Below are positions 38,304-46,923 of a DNA stretch of 64,000 nt, one piece after another. Below the pieces are notes generated by a model. That model saw nothing but the letters and a program-made list of their open reading frames with translations. It was not told the origin of the DNA and ran no database searches. The position numbers and the translations under genes are program-made. This stretch comes from Burkholderia cenocepacia (GTDB lineage: Bacteria > Pseudomonadota > Gammaproteobacteria > Burkholderiales > Burkholderiaceae): the NCBI RefSeq assembly GCF_014211915.1, contig NZ_CP060040.1, positions 62,001 to 126,000 on the forward strand, written 5' to 3'. Position 1 is the first letter of the stretch. Each line of letters opens with the position of its first letter.

Positions 38304-38733
38304 CAGCAGATGGCCCTGAATCATGCGTGCGTTCATGCCGCGCGCATACATGCTGATGACGTGATCGTAGAAGCCGGGCAGCCGGCATTGATACTTGCCG
38401 GCCAATTGCCGTTCGAACGTTGCCTGCCGGTCATGCGGAATATCCAGCTTCAGTTCGCCGCTGGGGCGTGAGGAACGTCTTGGTGCGCGTGCCATAGCGG
38501 TGGTTGCCGGCCTTGCCTTGCTCGGTCCCGGCTTCCGGATGGTGGCTCATCTCAGCCGTGAGCATGCGCTTGGCCAACTGCTTCCTGAGCTGGCCGGCCA
38601 AGCCCCGATTCGCCCAGGATCGACTCGGCGTTCTTGCCCTGAACCTGGGCAAGCAACTGATCGTCAGTTCGTCGGGAAACACCTTCGGTGTCTTCGGATT
38701 CTTGCTCTTCTTGATCACTGTTGCATCGGTCAT
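38304..38733 (-). mobile_element. IS256-family transposase 5' remnant
   Basis: N-terminal third of a mutator/IS256-type transposase, read through at least three frameshifts: KTPKVFPDEL, then DDQLLAQVQGKNAESILGES, then RKQLAKRMLTAEMSHHPEA, then SGELKLDIPHDRQATF and VISMYARGMNARMIQGHL. It stops at the domain end without the DDE catalytic core. Terminal repeats were not identified. It marks the right-hand boundary of the second type VI island. Confidence 0.75.
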
Positions 38734-38808
38734 AGGACGTTAGTTCCGTTATCGTTTCATGACCTCGGCACACTAAAAGTCTGACAGGTTCCCGCATCGT
38801 GATCCCGC

Positions 38809-40251
38809 CTAGTTTTTCGCCACAGCGTCAGTTTCCGTCTGTGTTCCCCCCGCCGCCTCATTCCTGCTCCACCCACCCCCAAGCGACCGATACAACGCCA
38901 CCGCGGCCAGCGCATGCTCGCGCTTGACCTGATTGAGCGAATCCGAATCCCGAAGATAAACCTCCTGCGCCGACAGCACATCCAGAAAATCCGTCGCGCC
39001 GCCCTTGTAAAGCTGATTCGCCAGCCCAAGCGCTTTATCGGAAGCCGCCAATGCGCTATCGAGTCGCCGCGTCGCCTCATCGGAACTGACGAGATTCGCA
39101 CGCGCATCCTCGACTTCCCGCAGCGCCTGCAGCATCGTCTGCCGTAACCCGAGTTCCGACTCGCGCATCCGGCTTTCGCTCTGCGAGATATCGGCGGTAA
39201 TCCGCCCCGCGTTGAAGATCGGGCTCGTCGCGCTCAGCGCCGCGCTGAACAGGTTATCGGTCAACGTCGGCAGCCCGAGATACGAAGCCGCGAGAATCCC
39301 GTCCGTCAGGTTCAACGAAAACTTCGGATACCGCTCAGCCTTCGCCACGCCGACTTGCGCCGCACGCCGTTCGACCTGCGCATAGGCAGTCAGCACGTCC
39401 GGCCGCCGCAACAACGCCTGGGAAGGCAACGTCCCAGGCGCGCCAATCGGCGGCGCGGGAATCTCCCCGGCCTGCGCCAACACGAGCCGATCGACCGATT
39501 CCGGCGTCCGCCCCGAATACACGGCGATCAGATTGAGCTGATGCGAAATCTGCGCCTGCGTCGGCGGAATCCGCGCTTCGAGCGCGTCGAGCTGGTTCTG
39601 CGCACGCGTCACGTCGAGTTCCGTCGACAGCCCGAACGCCTGCCGCTTGCGCGTGAGTTCGAGCGCATGCTGCCGGATCTTCGCGTTGCCCTGCAGGATC
39701 TTCAATTCCTGCTGCGCCCAGCGCAGATCGACATACGCGGATGCCGCATCGGCCGCGAGCGCGAGGCGCATCGCATCTTCCGCATGCTTTTGGCCGACCA
39801 ACTCCGCTTGAGCGGCCAGCAGATCGAGCCGTTCACCGCCGAACACATCGGGCGACCAGCTCAGCGCAAGTCCCGCACCAGCCTGCCGCACATAACCGAG
39901 CGGCGGCGGCGTGTTCTGCCGCGCGTCGGCCGCGTGCGCAGTTGCGTCGAGTTCAGGGAGCAGCACCGCGCGCTTCTGCACGGTCAGCGCCTGCGCCTGC
40001 TTCACGCGTTCGGTGGCAGCCTGCAGATCGAGGTTGCCGTCGAGCACGGTCGCGATCAGCCGGTCGAGCACGGGGTCGTGGAATTGCGCCCACCAGGCGG
40101 CGGCGTCGATGTCCGCGCGCGGCACGTCGGTATCCCACGCGGTGGGCGCGAGCGTCTGAACGGAGTCGTTCAGCGCCGGATGCTGCGCGGGCTGCACCGC
40201 ACACCCGGCGGCGAATGCGCTGACGGCCAGCGCGACGAGTAGCTTCTTCAT
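38809..40251 (-). CDS. Outer-membrane efflux lipoprotein, NodT/OprM family
   Basis: TolC-type outer-membrane channel of 480 residues. The lipoprotein signal MKKLLVALAVSAFAAGC gives a lipobox A-A-G-C with Cys17. Two repeated outer-membrane-efflux domains follow (about 60-260 and 265-460), with LVLAQAGEIPAPPIGAPGT-type linker and LLRRPDVLTAYAQVE, a NodT-family hallmark. Last gene of the marR-emrA-emrB operon, 18 bases after the transporter, and completes a tripartite pump across the envelope. A C6 run (38846-38851) is intact. Confidence 0.9.
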   Translation of the reverse strand: MKKLLVALAVSAFAAGCAVQPAQHPALNDSVQTLAPTAWDTDVPRADIDAAAWWAQFHDPVLDRLIATVLDGNLDLQAATERVKQAQALTVQKRAVLLPELDATAHAADARQNTPPPLGYVRQAGAGLALSWSPDVFGGERLDLLAAQAELVGQKHAEDAMRLALAADAASAYVDLRWAQQELKILQGNAKIRQHALELTRKRQAFGLSTELDVTRAQNQLDALEARIPPTQAQISHQLNLIAVYSGRTPESVDRLVLAQAGEIPAPPIGAPGTLPSQALLRRPDVLTAYAQVERRAAQVGVAKAERYPKFSLNLTDGILAASYLGLPTLTDNLFSAALSATSPIFNAGRITADISQSESRMRESELGLRQTMLQALREVEDARANLVSSDEATRRLDSALAASDKALGLANQLYKGGATDFLDVLSAQEVYLRDSDSLNQVKREHALAAVALYRSLGGGWSRNEAAGGTQTETDAVAKN

Positions 40252-40269
40252 GATGATGATCCCTGGGCC

Positions 40270-41844
40270 TCAGTGCGCGTCCGGTGGCGGCGCGTTCAAC
40301 GTAATGGGTTTGGAAAACACGACTGCAAGCAGCGCGACGACGAAGCACAACGACAGCGCGTAGTACGCATCCGCATAGGTCAACGTGAGCGCTTCGCGAT
40401 AGATCAGCCGATGCAGGTTCGCGAGCCCGGCCTGCGCGGTGTTCAGCGTATTGCCGGCCACCGATCCCCAGTACGCGGCCTGGCGATCGAGCAGCGATGC
40501 GACCTGCGGTTCGCCGGCGCTCACGTGCTCGTTCAGCCGCAAGTAATGAAAATTCAGCCGGTCGTTGAGCATCGTCGCGCTCACCGCGATACCGATCGCG
40601 CCGCCGAGGTTGCGCATCAGGTTGAACAACCCGCTCGCCGATTTCAGGCGCGACTGCGGCAGCGAACCGAGCGCCATCGTCACGATCGGCGGCACGCTGA
40701 ACTGCTGGCCGATGCCGCGCAGCGCCTGCGGCAGCAGCAGTTCCCGCCAGCCCCAGTCGTGCGTGATCGGCGTGTACAGGTAGCAGCCGAGGCCGAAGCA
40801 GACCAGCCCGAACACGAGCAGCGCACGCATGCTGACGTAGCGCGCGGCGAACGCATACGCACACAGCGCGATCAACTGGAACGCGCCAACCGACAGCAGC
40901 GCGATACCGATCTGCAGCGAGCTGAACGCACGCACCTGCGCGAGAAACAGCGGCGTCAGGAACACGGTCACGAAGATGCCGATGCCGGTCACGAACGACA
41001 GCAGGCTGCCGATCCCGAAGTTGCGCACAGCCAGCGCGCGCAGGTCGACGATCGGGTCTTCCGCGGTCAGCGCATGCACGATGAACAGGAAGCCGCAGAT
41101 GCCGGAGATCCACGCGCAGATCACGATCGCATCGTCGCCGAACCAGTTCTTGCGCGGGCCTTCCTCGAGCACGTATTCGAGGCAGCCGAGGAAGCCGGAC
41201 ATCAGCAGGATGCCGAGATAGTCGCCGCGCTTGATCAGGCTGAGGTCGGGCGCGTCGATATGCACGTAGCGCGGCACCAGCACGGCGACCGCGATGCCCG
41301 GCACGAGGTTCAGGTAGAACAGCCAGTGCCATGACCATTGGTCGGTGATCCAGCCGCCGATTACGGGGCCGATCGCCGGCGCGAGCGACGCGAGCGCGCC
41401 GATGGTCGTCGACGCGATCAGCCGCTGCTTGCCGGGGAACAGCACGAACGCGGTGGTGAACACGGTCGGGATCATCGCGGCGCCGAGCGCGCCCTGCAGC
41501 CCGCGAAACAGGATCATCGAGTTGATGTCCCACGCGAGCCCGCACAGCATGCTGGTGATCGTGAAGCCGACGGCCGACGCGGCGAACAGCCAGCGGGTCG
41601 ACATCACCTTCGACAGCCAGCCCGACATCGGGATCACGATGATCTCGGCGATCAGGTACGCGGTCTGCACCCACGACAGTTCGTCCTGGCTCGCGGACAG
41701 CCCGCCGCCGATGTCGCGCAGCGACGACGCGACGATCTGGATGTCGAGTGTCGCCATGAAGAAGCCGACGCACATCAGCGCGAACGCGAACACGCGCTGT
41801 CTGGTCGGTTGCGACGCGGGGTCGCCGGAAAACGCGGTGGTCAT
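40270..41844 (-). CDS. emrB: DHA2-family MFS drug exporter, EmrB type
   Basis: Fourteen-helix drug:H+ antiporter of 524 residues. DHA2 motifs include TLDIQIVASSLRDIGGGL (TM1 region), SWVQTAYLIAEI, and the GALGAAMIP / GWITDQWSWHWLFYLNL stretch with motif C-like residues. It expels drugs through the EmrA-like adaptor and the NodT-type channel encoded on either side. Genes are 13 and 18 bases apart. Substrates are unknown; fusaric acid, salicylate and hydrophobic antibiotics are typical of the family. Confidence 0.88.
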   Translation of the reverse strand: MTTAFSGDPASQPTRQRVFAFALMCVGFFMATLDIQIVASSLRDIGGGLSASQDELSWVQTAYLIAEIIVIPMSGWLSKVMSTRWLFAASAVGFTITSMLCGLAWDINSMILFRGLQGALGAAMIPTVFTTAFVLFPGKQRLIASTTIGALASLAPAIGPVIGGWITDQWSWHWLFYLNLVPGIAVAVLVPRYVHIDAPDLSLIKRGDYLGILLMSGFLGCLEYVLEEGPRKNWFGDDAIVICAWISGICGFLFIVHALTAEDPIVDLRALAVRNFGIGSLLSFVTGIGIFVTVFLTPLFLAQVRAFSSLQIGIALLSVGAFQLIALCAYAFAARYVSMRALLVFGLVCFGLGCYLYTPITHDWGWRELLLPQALRGIGQQFSVPPIVTMALGSLPQSRLKSASGLFNLMRNLGGAIGIAVSATMLNDRLNFHYLRLNEHVSAGEPQVASLLDRQAAYWGSVAGNTLNTAQAGLANLHRLIYREALTLTYADAYYALSLCFVVALLAVVFSKPITLNAPPPDAH

Positions 41845-41857
41845 CGTCTGCTCCCGC

Positions 41858-42952
41858 TCAGTTCTTGTGATCGGTATGCACGGTCACAACCGCGGACAGG
41901 CCGGGACGCAGCACGTGCTCGATGCCGGGCTGCGGATCGAGATGCACGCGCACCGGCACGCGCTGGACGATCTTCGTGAAGTTGCCGGTCGCGTTCTCGG
42001 GCGGCAGCACGCTGAAGGTTGCGCCGGTCGCGGGCGCCAGGCTGTCGACGCGGCCGTGCAGGCGCGTGCTCGACGCGTCGAGCGCGACGTCGACGCGGTC
42101 TCCCGCGCGCATCTTGCGCAGCTGGTCTTCCTTGAAGTTCGCGTCGATCCACAGGCCGGAGGCCGGCACGACCGTCAGCAGCGGTGCGCCGACGTTCGCG
42201 AGCATCCCGACGCGGCCCGTGCGGTTGCCGACGTAACCGTCGACCGGCGAGCGGATCGTCGTGTATTCGACGTTGAGCGCCGCGACGCGCTGCGCGGCGA
42301 GCGCGGTATTCACGCGGGCCCGCGCATCGGCGAGCTGCGCGCCGAGCACGTCGAGCTGGCGCTTCGACGCGAGCAGCGCGGCGTCGCTGCGTTCGACGGC
42401 CGCGCCGGCCTTCGAGTAATCGGCATCCGCGCGCTCGACGATCTGGTTCGATACGGCGTCCGACTTCACCAATTCGCGGTAGCGCACGCGGTCCGACGCG
42501 GCGCGCGTCAGTTCGGCCGACGACGCGTTCTTGTCGGCCGCGTGCTGGCCGATCACCGCGAATTGCAGTTGCTGCTTCGCTTCGAGTTCGGTCACGGCGG
42601 AGCGCGCGCTGTCGACTTCGGCGCTGGCCTGCGCGAGCTTCGCGTCGTAGTCGCGCGCATCGAGCTGCACGAGCACGTCGCCGGCCTTCACGCGCTGATT
42701 GTCGGTCACGAGGATCTTGTCGACGAAGCCGTTGACCTTCGGCGCGAGCACGGTCACGTCGCCGCCGACATACGCGTCGTCGGTGCTTTCCTGAAAGCGC
42801 AGCACGAACAGCCAGTCGAGCGCGGCAGCCGCGACCACGACGACGACGGCGCCCACCGCGATGCGCATCCACGGCACGCGGCGTTGCTGCTTCGCGGGCC
42901 GCTCGGTTGTAGCTGCTTCGCGTGACGAGGCAGCGTCTTGGGTCGTATCCAT
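41858..42952 (-). CDS. emrA: HlyD/EmrA-family membrane-fusion protein
   Basis: Periplasmic adaptor of 364 residues with one N-terminal membrane anchor (about 27-50). The lipoyl-like half motif TDDAYVGGDVTVLAPKVNG is diagnostic of EmrA. A coiled-coil hairpin (about 110-215) and beta-barrel domain (TTIRSPVDGYVGNR, PENATGNFTKIVQRVPVRV) follow. The ATG at 42952 lies just downstream of a MarR-type 16-mer site, indicating direct repression by the MarR protein encoded upstream. Confidence 0.9.
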   Translation of the reverse strand: MDTTQDAASSREAATTERPAKQQRRVPWMRIAVGAVVVVVAAAALDWLFVLRFQESTDDAYVGGDVTVLAPKVNGFVDKILVTDNQRVKAGDVLVQLDARDYDAKLAQASAEVDSARSAVTELEAKQQLQFAVIGQHAADKNASSAELTRAASDRVRYRELVKSDAVSNQIVERADADYSKAGAAVERSDAALLASKRQLDVLGAQLADARARVNTALAAQRVAALNVEYTTIRSPVDGYVGNRTGRVGMLANVGAPLLTVVPASGLWIDANFKEDQLRKMRAGDRVDVALDASSTRLHGRVDSLAPATGATFSVLPPENATGNFTKIVQRVPVRVHLDPQPGIEHVLRPGLSAVVTVHTDHKN

Positions 42953-42961
42953 CGATTCACC

Positions 42962-42977
42962 TATGTATATGCACTTA
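42962..42977. promoter_or_regulatory. MarR-type operator copy 1 (before emrA)
   Basis: Sequence TATGTATATGCACTTA lies 9 bases before the emrA start. It aligns base for base with two other 16-mers at 43442 and 44542 (consensus T-R-T-G-Y-A-T-R-T-G-C-A-C-W-T-R). This is the least symmetrical copy. Confidence 0.5.
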
Positions 42978-43016
42978 TCAAAACGATCGACAGCACGACG
43001 TCGATCGGGGAAGGGG

Positions 43017-43448
43017 TCAGCGTTCCGGCAGGTTGTGCGTGATCCGGAACAATTCGTCTCTGAGGCGGGCCGCCTGCGCCGACCCGAAGCACCGCTCGAA
43101 CGCTTCCTGCGCGGCGAGCCAGTGCACGTGCGCATCGGCCACCTTCGTTTCGCCGTGCGCGGTCAGCGCGAACGTCTGACCGCGGCACGGCGGCTCGATC
43201 CGCCCCGTCACCAGCGCCGCGCCGACCAGCGGCTTGAGCGCGCGCAGCAGCGCGGTGCGTTCGATCACCAGCACGTTCGACAGCGTCGCCATCGTCAGGC
43301 CGGGCCGCTCGCGCAGCAGCGCAAGGATGCTGTACTGCGACGGCGTGACGCCCGCGCGCGACAGGTAGCGCTCATAGAACTGCGAGATCCGCCGGGCGGC
43401 TTGCCGGACCGCGAAGCAATCGTCATCGGTGAGCGTGGTCTTGTGCAT
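43017..43448 (-). CDS. MarR-family repressor of the efflux operon
   Basis: Winged-helix regulator of 143 residues (an upstream GTG would add two). Core RISQFYERYLSRAGVTPSQY, then LTMATLSNVLVIERTALLRAL (recognition region) is clearly MarR/SlyA. First gene of the marR-emrA-emrB-channel operon. A perfect palindrome (CATGTGCACATG) covers its start codon, pointing to autorepression. Closely related to the MarR at 44571 (both have GVTP-x-Q-x-S-I and L-L-R-A-L-K-P-L). Confidence 0.87.
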   Translation of the reverse strand: MHKTTLTDDDCFAVRQAARRISQFYERYLSRAGVTPSQYSILALLRERPGLTMATLSNVLVIERTALLRALKPLVGAALVTGRIEPPCRGQTFALTAHGETKVADAHVHWLAAQEAFERCFGSAQAARLRDELFRITHNLPER

Positions 43449-43457
43449 GTGCACATG
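43442..43457. promoter_or_regulatory. MarR-type operator copy 2 (overlaps marR start)
   Basis: TGTGCATGTGCACATG contains two nested perfect palindromes, TGTGCA-TG-TGCACA and CATGTGCACATG. It covers the ATG/GTG start codons of the efflux-operon marR. It shares a 16-base pattern with the sites at 42962 and 44542. Confidence 0.6.
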
Positions 43458-43557
43458 TTAGGGAGCGAGGCGGCGCGAAGCGAGGGGCGCGGCGGGATCA
43501 GATTGGTGTCGTGGTTGTATCAATCGGCGTCGGAAACGCGCATTCGCGCGCCCGGCG

Positions 43558-44478
43558 TCACGCCGCTGCCGGAACGATCCAGCCTTCGCGGTCGCAGTAC
43601 GCGGCCGTGTAGTCGATGAACGCCTTCACCTTCGCGGGCAGCAGCGCGCGGTTCGCGTACGCGAGCTTGATTTCGACGAACGTGTCGACGAGATCGGCGT
43701 CTTCCAGCAACTGCACGAGCGCGCCCGACGCGAGTTCAGTCTGGACGAGCGTTTTCGGGACGACGCCGATGCCGAAGTCGTGCATGACCATTTCGCGGTT
43801 GAACACGGGGCTGTTCGACGAGATGTCGAAACGGAACGGCACGGTGAGCAGGTTGCCGTCGACCCGGAACGACAGCGCGGGGCGGCGCAGCGACGGCGAG
43901 ATCGGCACGAACGGATGATTGGCGAGGTCGGCCGGCGTCTCGGGGCGCGCATGTGCTCGCAAATATGCAGGCGTCGCGACGATCACGACCGGAATGCGTT
44001 CGACCAGCCTCACGACGGTCGATTCGCTCGTCAGCATGTACGGCACGACGATGCCGATGTCGTAGCCTTCGCCGACCAGATCGACCGGGCGCTCGGTCAG
44101 CGTGACGTCGAGGCGCACGTTCGGATGCGCGCGCTTGAAGCCGGCGATCAGCGGCACGAGCCGGTTCAGCGCGGCCGTCGTATGCGCGACGAGGCGCAGC
44201 AGGCCTTCGGGCTCGCGCGTGTGCGTCTGCGCTTCCACTTCCAGCGCGTCGAGCTCGTCGAGCACGGCCGCGCAACGCTCGTAGATGCGCTCGGCCGTTT
44301 CGGTCAGCGATACCTGGCGGGTCGTCCGGTGCAGCAGCCGGCTGCCGAAACGCGCCTCCAGATCCGCGACCGCACGCGATACGACCGGTCGCGCGAGGCC
44401 GTGCATGTCGGCGGCGCGCGTGAAGCTGCGCATTTCCACCACGGACCGGAAGATGCGCAGCTTGTCGATGTAGTCCAT
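43558..44478 (-). CDS. LysR-type regulator
   Basis: Protein of 306 residues: winged helix about 3-62 (DKLRIFRSVVEMRSFTRAAD, then RPVVSRAVADLE) and a periplasmic-binding-like effector domain (GLLRLVAHTTAAL, GYDIGIVVPYML). The D-Y-I-D-K-L...F...V-x-x-x-S-F start places it in the large CrgA/DsdC-like subgroup. It is divergent from the marR at 44571, with a MarR-type operator between them. No obvious target beyond that gene pair. Confidence 0.87.
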   Translation of the reverse strand: MDYIDKLRIFRSVVEMRSFTRAADMHGLARPVVSRAVADLEARFGSRLLHRTTRQVSLTETAERIYERCAAVLDELDALEVEAQTHTREPEGLLRLVAHTTAALNRLVPLIAGFKRAHPNVRLDVTLTERPVDLVGEGYDIGIVVPYMLTSESTVVRLVERIPVVIVATPAYLRAHARPETPADLANHPFVPISPSLRRPALSFRVDGNLLTVPFRFDISSNSPVFNREMVMHDFGIGVVPKTLVQTELASGALVQLLEDADLVDTFVEIKLAYANRALLPAKVKAFIDYTAAYCDREGWIVPAAA

Positions 44479-44534
44479 GTCCGTCTCCTTGACGCGATGG
44501 CCGGCCGCCGGCCGCTGTTACGGCGGAGTGTACA

Positions 44535-44563
44535 TTGACTTTATGCATATGCACATATAGATT
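44535..44563 (+). promoter_or_regulatory. Promoter of second marR with operator copy 3
   Basis: TTGACT (44535-44540) and TAGATT (44558-44563) are 17 bases apart and form a plausible sigma-70 promoter. The spacer is filled by TATGCATATGCACATA (44542-44557), the third copy of the MarR-type 16-mer, containing the palindrome TGCATATGCA. A repressor bound here would block RNA polymerase directly. Confidence 0.55.
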
Positions 44564-44570
44564 GCCGAAC

Positions 44571-44999
44571 ATGAACGACACCTCGATTGCCCAGGCGTGC
44601 AACTGTCTCGCGCTGCGTCAGGCGGCGCGCTTCGTCACGCAACTGTACGAGCGCCATCTGGCCCCGGTCGGCGTTACGCCCGCCCAGTTCTCGATCATGG
44701 CGAACCTCACGCGCCACCCCGGCCTGCTGATGAGCGAACTCGCCGAGATGCTGGTGATGGATCGCACGACCTTGCTGCGTGCGCTGAAGCCGTTGCAGCG
44801 CGACGGTTTCGTCTCGACGGCGGCGTCGGAGCACGATGCGCGTGCGCATGCGCTGCACCTCACGAAGCTCGGCGAACGCACGTTCGCGCAGGCAAAAGTC
44901 GCGTGGCAGGCCGCGCAGGACGAATTCGACACGCAGTTCGGCCGCGAGCGGGCGAAGGCGTTGCGCAATGAGTTGTTCAGCCTGACGGCGGAACGCTAG
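44571..44999 (+). CDS. MarR-family regulator
   Basis: Winged-helix protein of 142 residues (ARFVTQLYERHLAPVGVTPA, LLMSELAEMLVMDRTTLLRA). Start at the ATG at 44571, which follows the promoter/operator just upstream; a longer frame to 44535 would run through the operator. It is a paralogue of the efflux-operon MarR (43017-43448) and may recognise the same 16-mer. Monocistronic; ligand unknown. Confidence 0.86.
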   Translation: MNDTSIAQACNCLALRQAARFVTQLYERHLAPVGVTPAQFSIMANLTRHPGLLMSELAEMLVMDRTTLLRALKPLQRDGFVSTAASEHDARAHALHLTKLGERTFAQAKVAWQAAQDEFDTQFGRERAKALRNELFSLTAER

Positions 45000-45209
45000 G
45001 CGAGGGGCGGACGGTTCGGTGGGACGACCAATTGGTGCGGAATTCGAGCCATTGGTCGCCGTCGAAGCATCAGGTCGTGAAAATTGGTTCTATTGACATC
45101 CGATTGGATCAAAATCTGGACAGTTTTTATTTCCAGTCGTAAAGTCCTCTGACTGAGTTCATGAGCCGGCGCCGCCGCGCCGGTCGGTACGCGTCACGAG
45201 GAGCAACCG

Positions 45210-46457
45210 ATGCTGCAGTTGAGCGACCGCGACGACGCGATGTTGCGCGGGGATTTCGGCGACGGCGTCGCCCGCGCGATGCGGATCGTCGCGCGCACCG
45301 CGCAAGTAATGTCCGCGCCGCACCTGATCGACATTACGTCTGCCCATATCGACGGCTGTCTGTATCACGGCCAGACGAGCCTCGACTTCGTCGACTATTT
45401 CGTCGACACGGGCGCGAAGGTCGCGGTGCCGACTACCTTGAACGTCGGGTCGCTCGACCTGATCCATCCCGAGCTGTACCACGGCGACCGTACGATCCAG
45501 CGCGATGCGCAACGCCTGATGGACGCGCATTTGCTGCTCGGTTGCGAATCGAGCTTCACATGCGCGCCGTATCAACTGAAGAATCGTCCCGCGCTGGGCG
45601 AGCAGATCGCGTGGGCCGAATCGAATGCGATCGTGTTCGCGAATTCGGTGCTGGGTGCGCGCACGAGCCGCTACGGCGATTTTCTCGACCTGGCCGCCGC
45701 GATCACCGGGCGCGCGCCGTATGCAGGGCTGCATGTCGACGCGAACCGCGCCGCGCGGATCGTGTTCAATGCGCCGGATTTCAGCCGCCTGCCGTCGCGC
45801 GACATCTATTTCGCCGCGCTTGGCCTGGCGGTCGGCAAGATCGCGGGCGCGGTCGTGCCGGCGATCGTCGGGCTGCCGGCCGACACCACCGAGGACGAAC
45901 TCAAGGCGCTCGGCGCGGCCGCCGCGTCGAGCGGGGCCGTCGCGCTGTTCCATGCGGTCGGCGTGACGCCCGAGGCGCCGACGCTCGACGCCGCGTTGCA
46001 CGGCCGCGCCGCGCAGCGCACGGTCGATATCACGAGGGCCGATCTCGACGAGATTCGCCGTACGCTGAATCACGGCGCGGCCGGCGACGCGCTCGTCGCG
46101 GTCGCGCTCGGCACGCCGCATTTTTCGCTGGCCGAATTCCGCACGCTCGACACGTTGCTCGACGCGTTCGACGGCAAGCCGGCCTGCGATTTCTACGTGA
46201 ACACGAGCCGCTTCATTCTGTGGGAACTGGAGGAAGCCGGGCTCGCGGAGAAATTCGCCGCGCGCGGCATCCAGATCGTCGTCGATACCTGCACGTACAT
46301 CACGCCGGTGATGAAGCAGTTGTCGGGACTGGTGATGACCAACTCGGGGAAATGGGCGTCGTATGCGCCCGCGAACATCGGCGTGACCGTCGCGTACGGC
46401 AGCATGCGCGAATGCGTGCGGTCCGCGTACGAAGGCAAGGTGCGATTCGATGACTGA
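45210..46457 (+). CDS. Aconitase X catalytic (large) subunit, cis-3-hydroxy-L-proline dehydratase type
   Basis: AcnX/DUF521 protein of 415 residues. Family features: ITSAHIDGCLYHGQ, the Cys in LGCESSFTCAPYQL, and late Cys in VVDTCTYITPV and RECVRSAY, matching the Fe-S or metal-ligand positions of aconitase X. The small swivel subunit overlaps by 8 bases, giving the two-subunit (type II) form. Characterised bacterial members dehydrate cis-3-hydroxy-L-proline to pyrroline-2-carboxylate; archaeal relatives act on mevalonate phosphate. The proline-type reaction is the better guess for Burkholderia. Confidence 0.83.
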   Translation: MLQLSDRDDAMLRGDFGDGVARAMRIVARTAQVMSAPHLIDITSAHIDGCLYHGQTSLDFVDYFVDTGAKVAVPTTLNVGSLDLIHPELYHGDRTIQRDAQRLMDAHLLLGCESSFTCAPYQLKNRPALGEQIAWAESNAIVFANSVLGARTSRYGDFLDLAAAITGRAPYAGLHVDANRAARIVFNAPDFSRLPSRDIYFAALGLAVGKIAGAVVPAIVGLPADTTEDELKALGAAAASSGAVALFHAVGVTPEAPTLDAALHGRAAQRTVDITRADLDEIRRTLNHGAAGDALVAVALGTPHFSLAEFRTLDTLLDAFDGKPACDFYVNTSRFILWELEEAGLAEKFAARGIQIVVDTCTYITPVMKQLSGLVMTNSGKWASYAPANIGVTVAYGSMRECVRSAYEGKVRFDD

Positions 46458-46899
46458 AGCGACGGACACATTCTTGACGGGCGACACGCTCGTGCCGGGC
46501 AGCGCGTGTGCGCGGCCTTTCGTGCTCGACAAGCCGCTCAGCTTCTGGGGCGGCTACGACTCGGGCGCGGGCAGGATCGTCGATCGCGGGCATCCGCAGG
46601 CCGGCGCGAGCCTCGCCGGCAAGGTGATGGTGATGCCGCACGCGAAGGGTTCGAGCTCGAGCAGCAGCGTGCTCGCGGAAGCGGTGCGCAACGGCACGGG
46701 GCCGGTCGGGATCGTGCTGAAGGAACGCGATTTGATCATCTCGATCGGTGCGATCGTGGCTGCCGAGTTGTATGCGATCGCGGTGCCGGTGGTGTGCGTG
46801 AGCGATGTGGTGTACGACGCGATCGTCGCCGCGACGGGCGACGTACGGATCGAAGCGGGCGAGGGGGACGGCGGCGCGCGGATCGAGATCGGCCGCTGA
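46450..46899 (+). CDS. Aconitase X swivel (small) subunit, DUF126
   Basis: Protein of 149 residues that completes the AcnX enzyme. Motifs: PLSFWGGYDSGAGRIVDRGH, then MPHAKGSSSSSSVL, whose serine-rich loop binds the substrate carboxylate in aconitase X. It overlaps the large-subunit gene by 8 bases, so expression is coupled. No transporter or other hydroxyproline gene adjoins the pair. Confidence 0.83.
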   Translation: MTEATDTFLTGDTLVPGSACARPFVLDKPLSFWGGYDSGAGRIVDRGHPQAGASLAGKVMVMPHAKGSSSSSSVLAEAVRNGTGPVGIVLKERDLIISIGAIVAAELYAIAVPVVCVSDVVYDAIVAATGDVRIEAGEGDGGARIEIGR

Positions 46900-46923
46900 C
46901 GCGACAGTCGCGTACCGGTCGCG

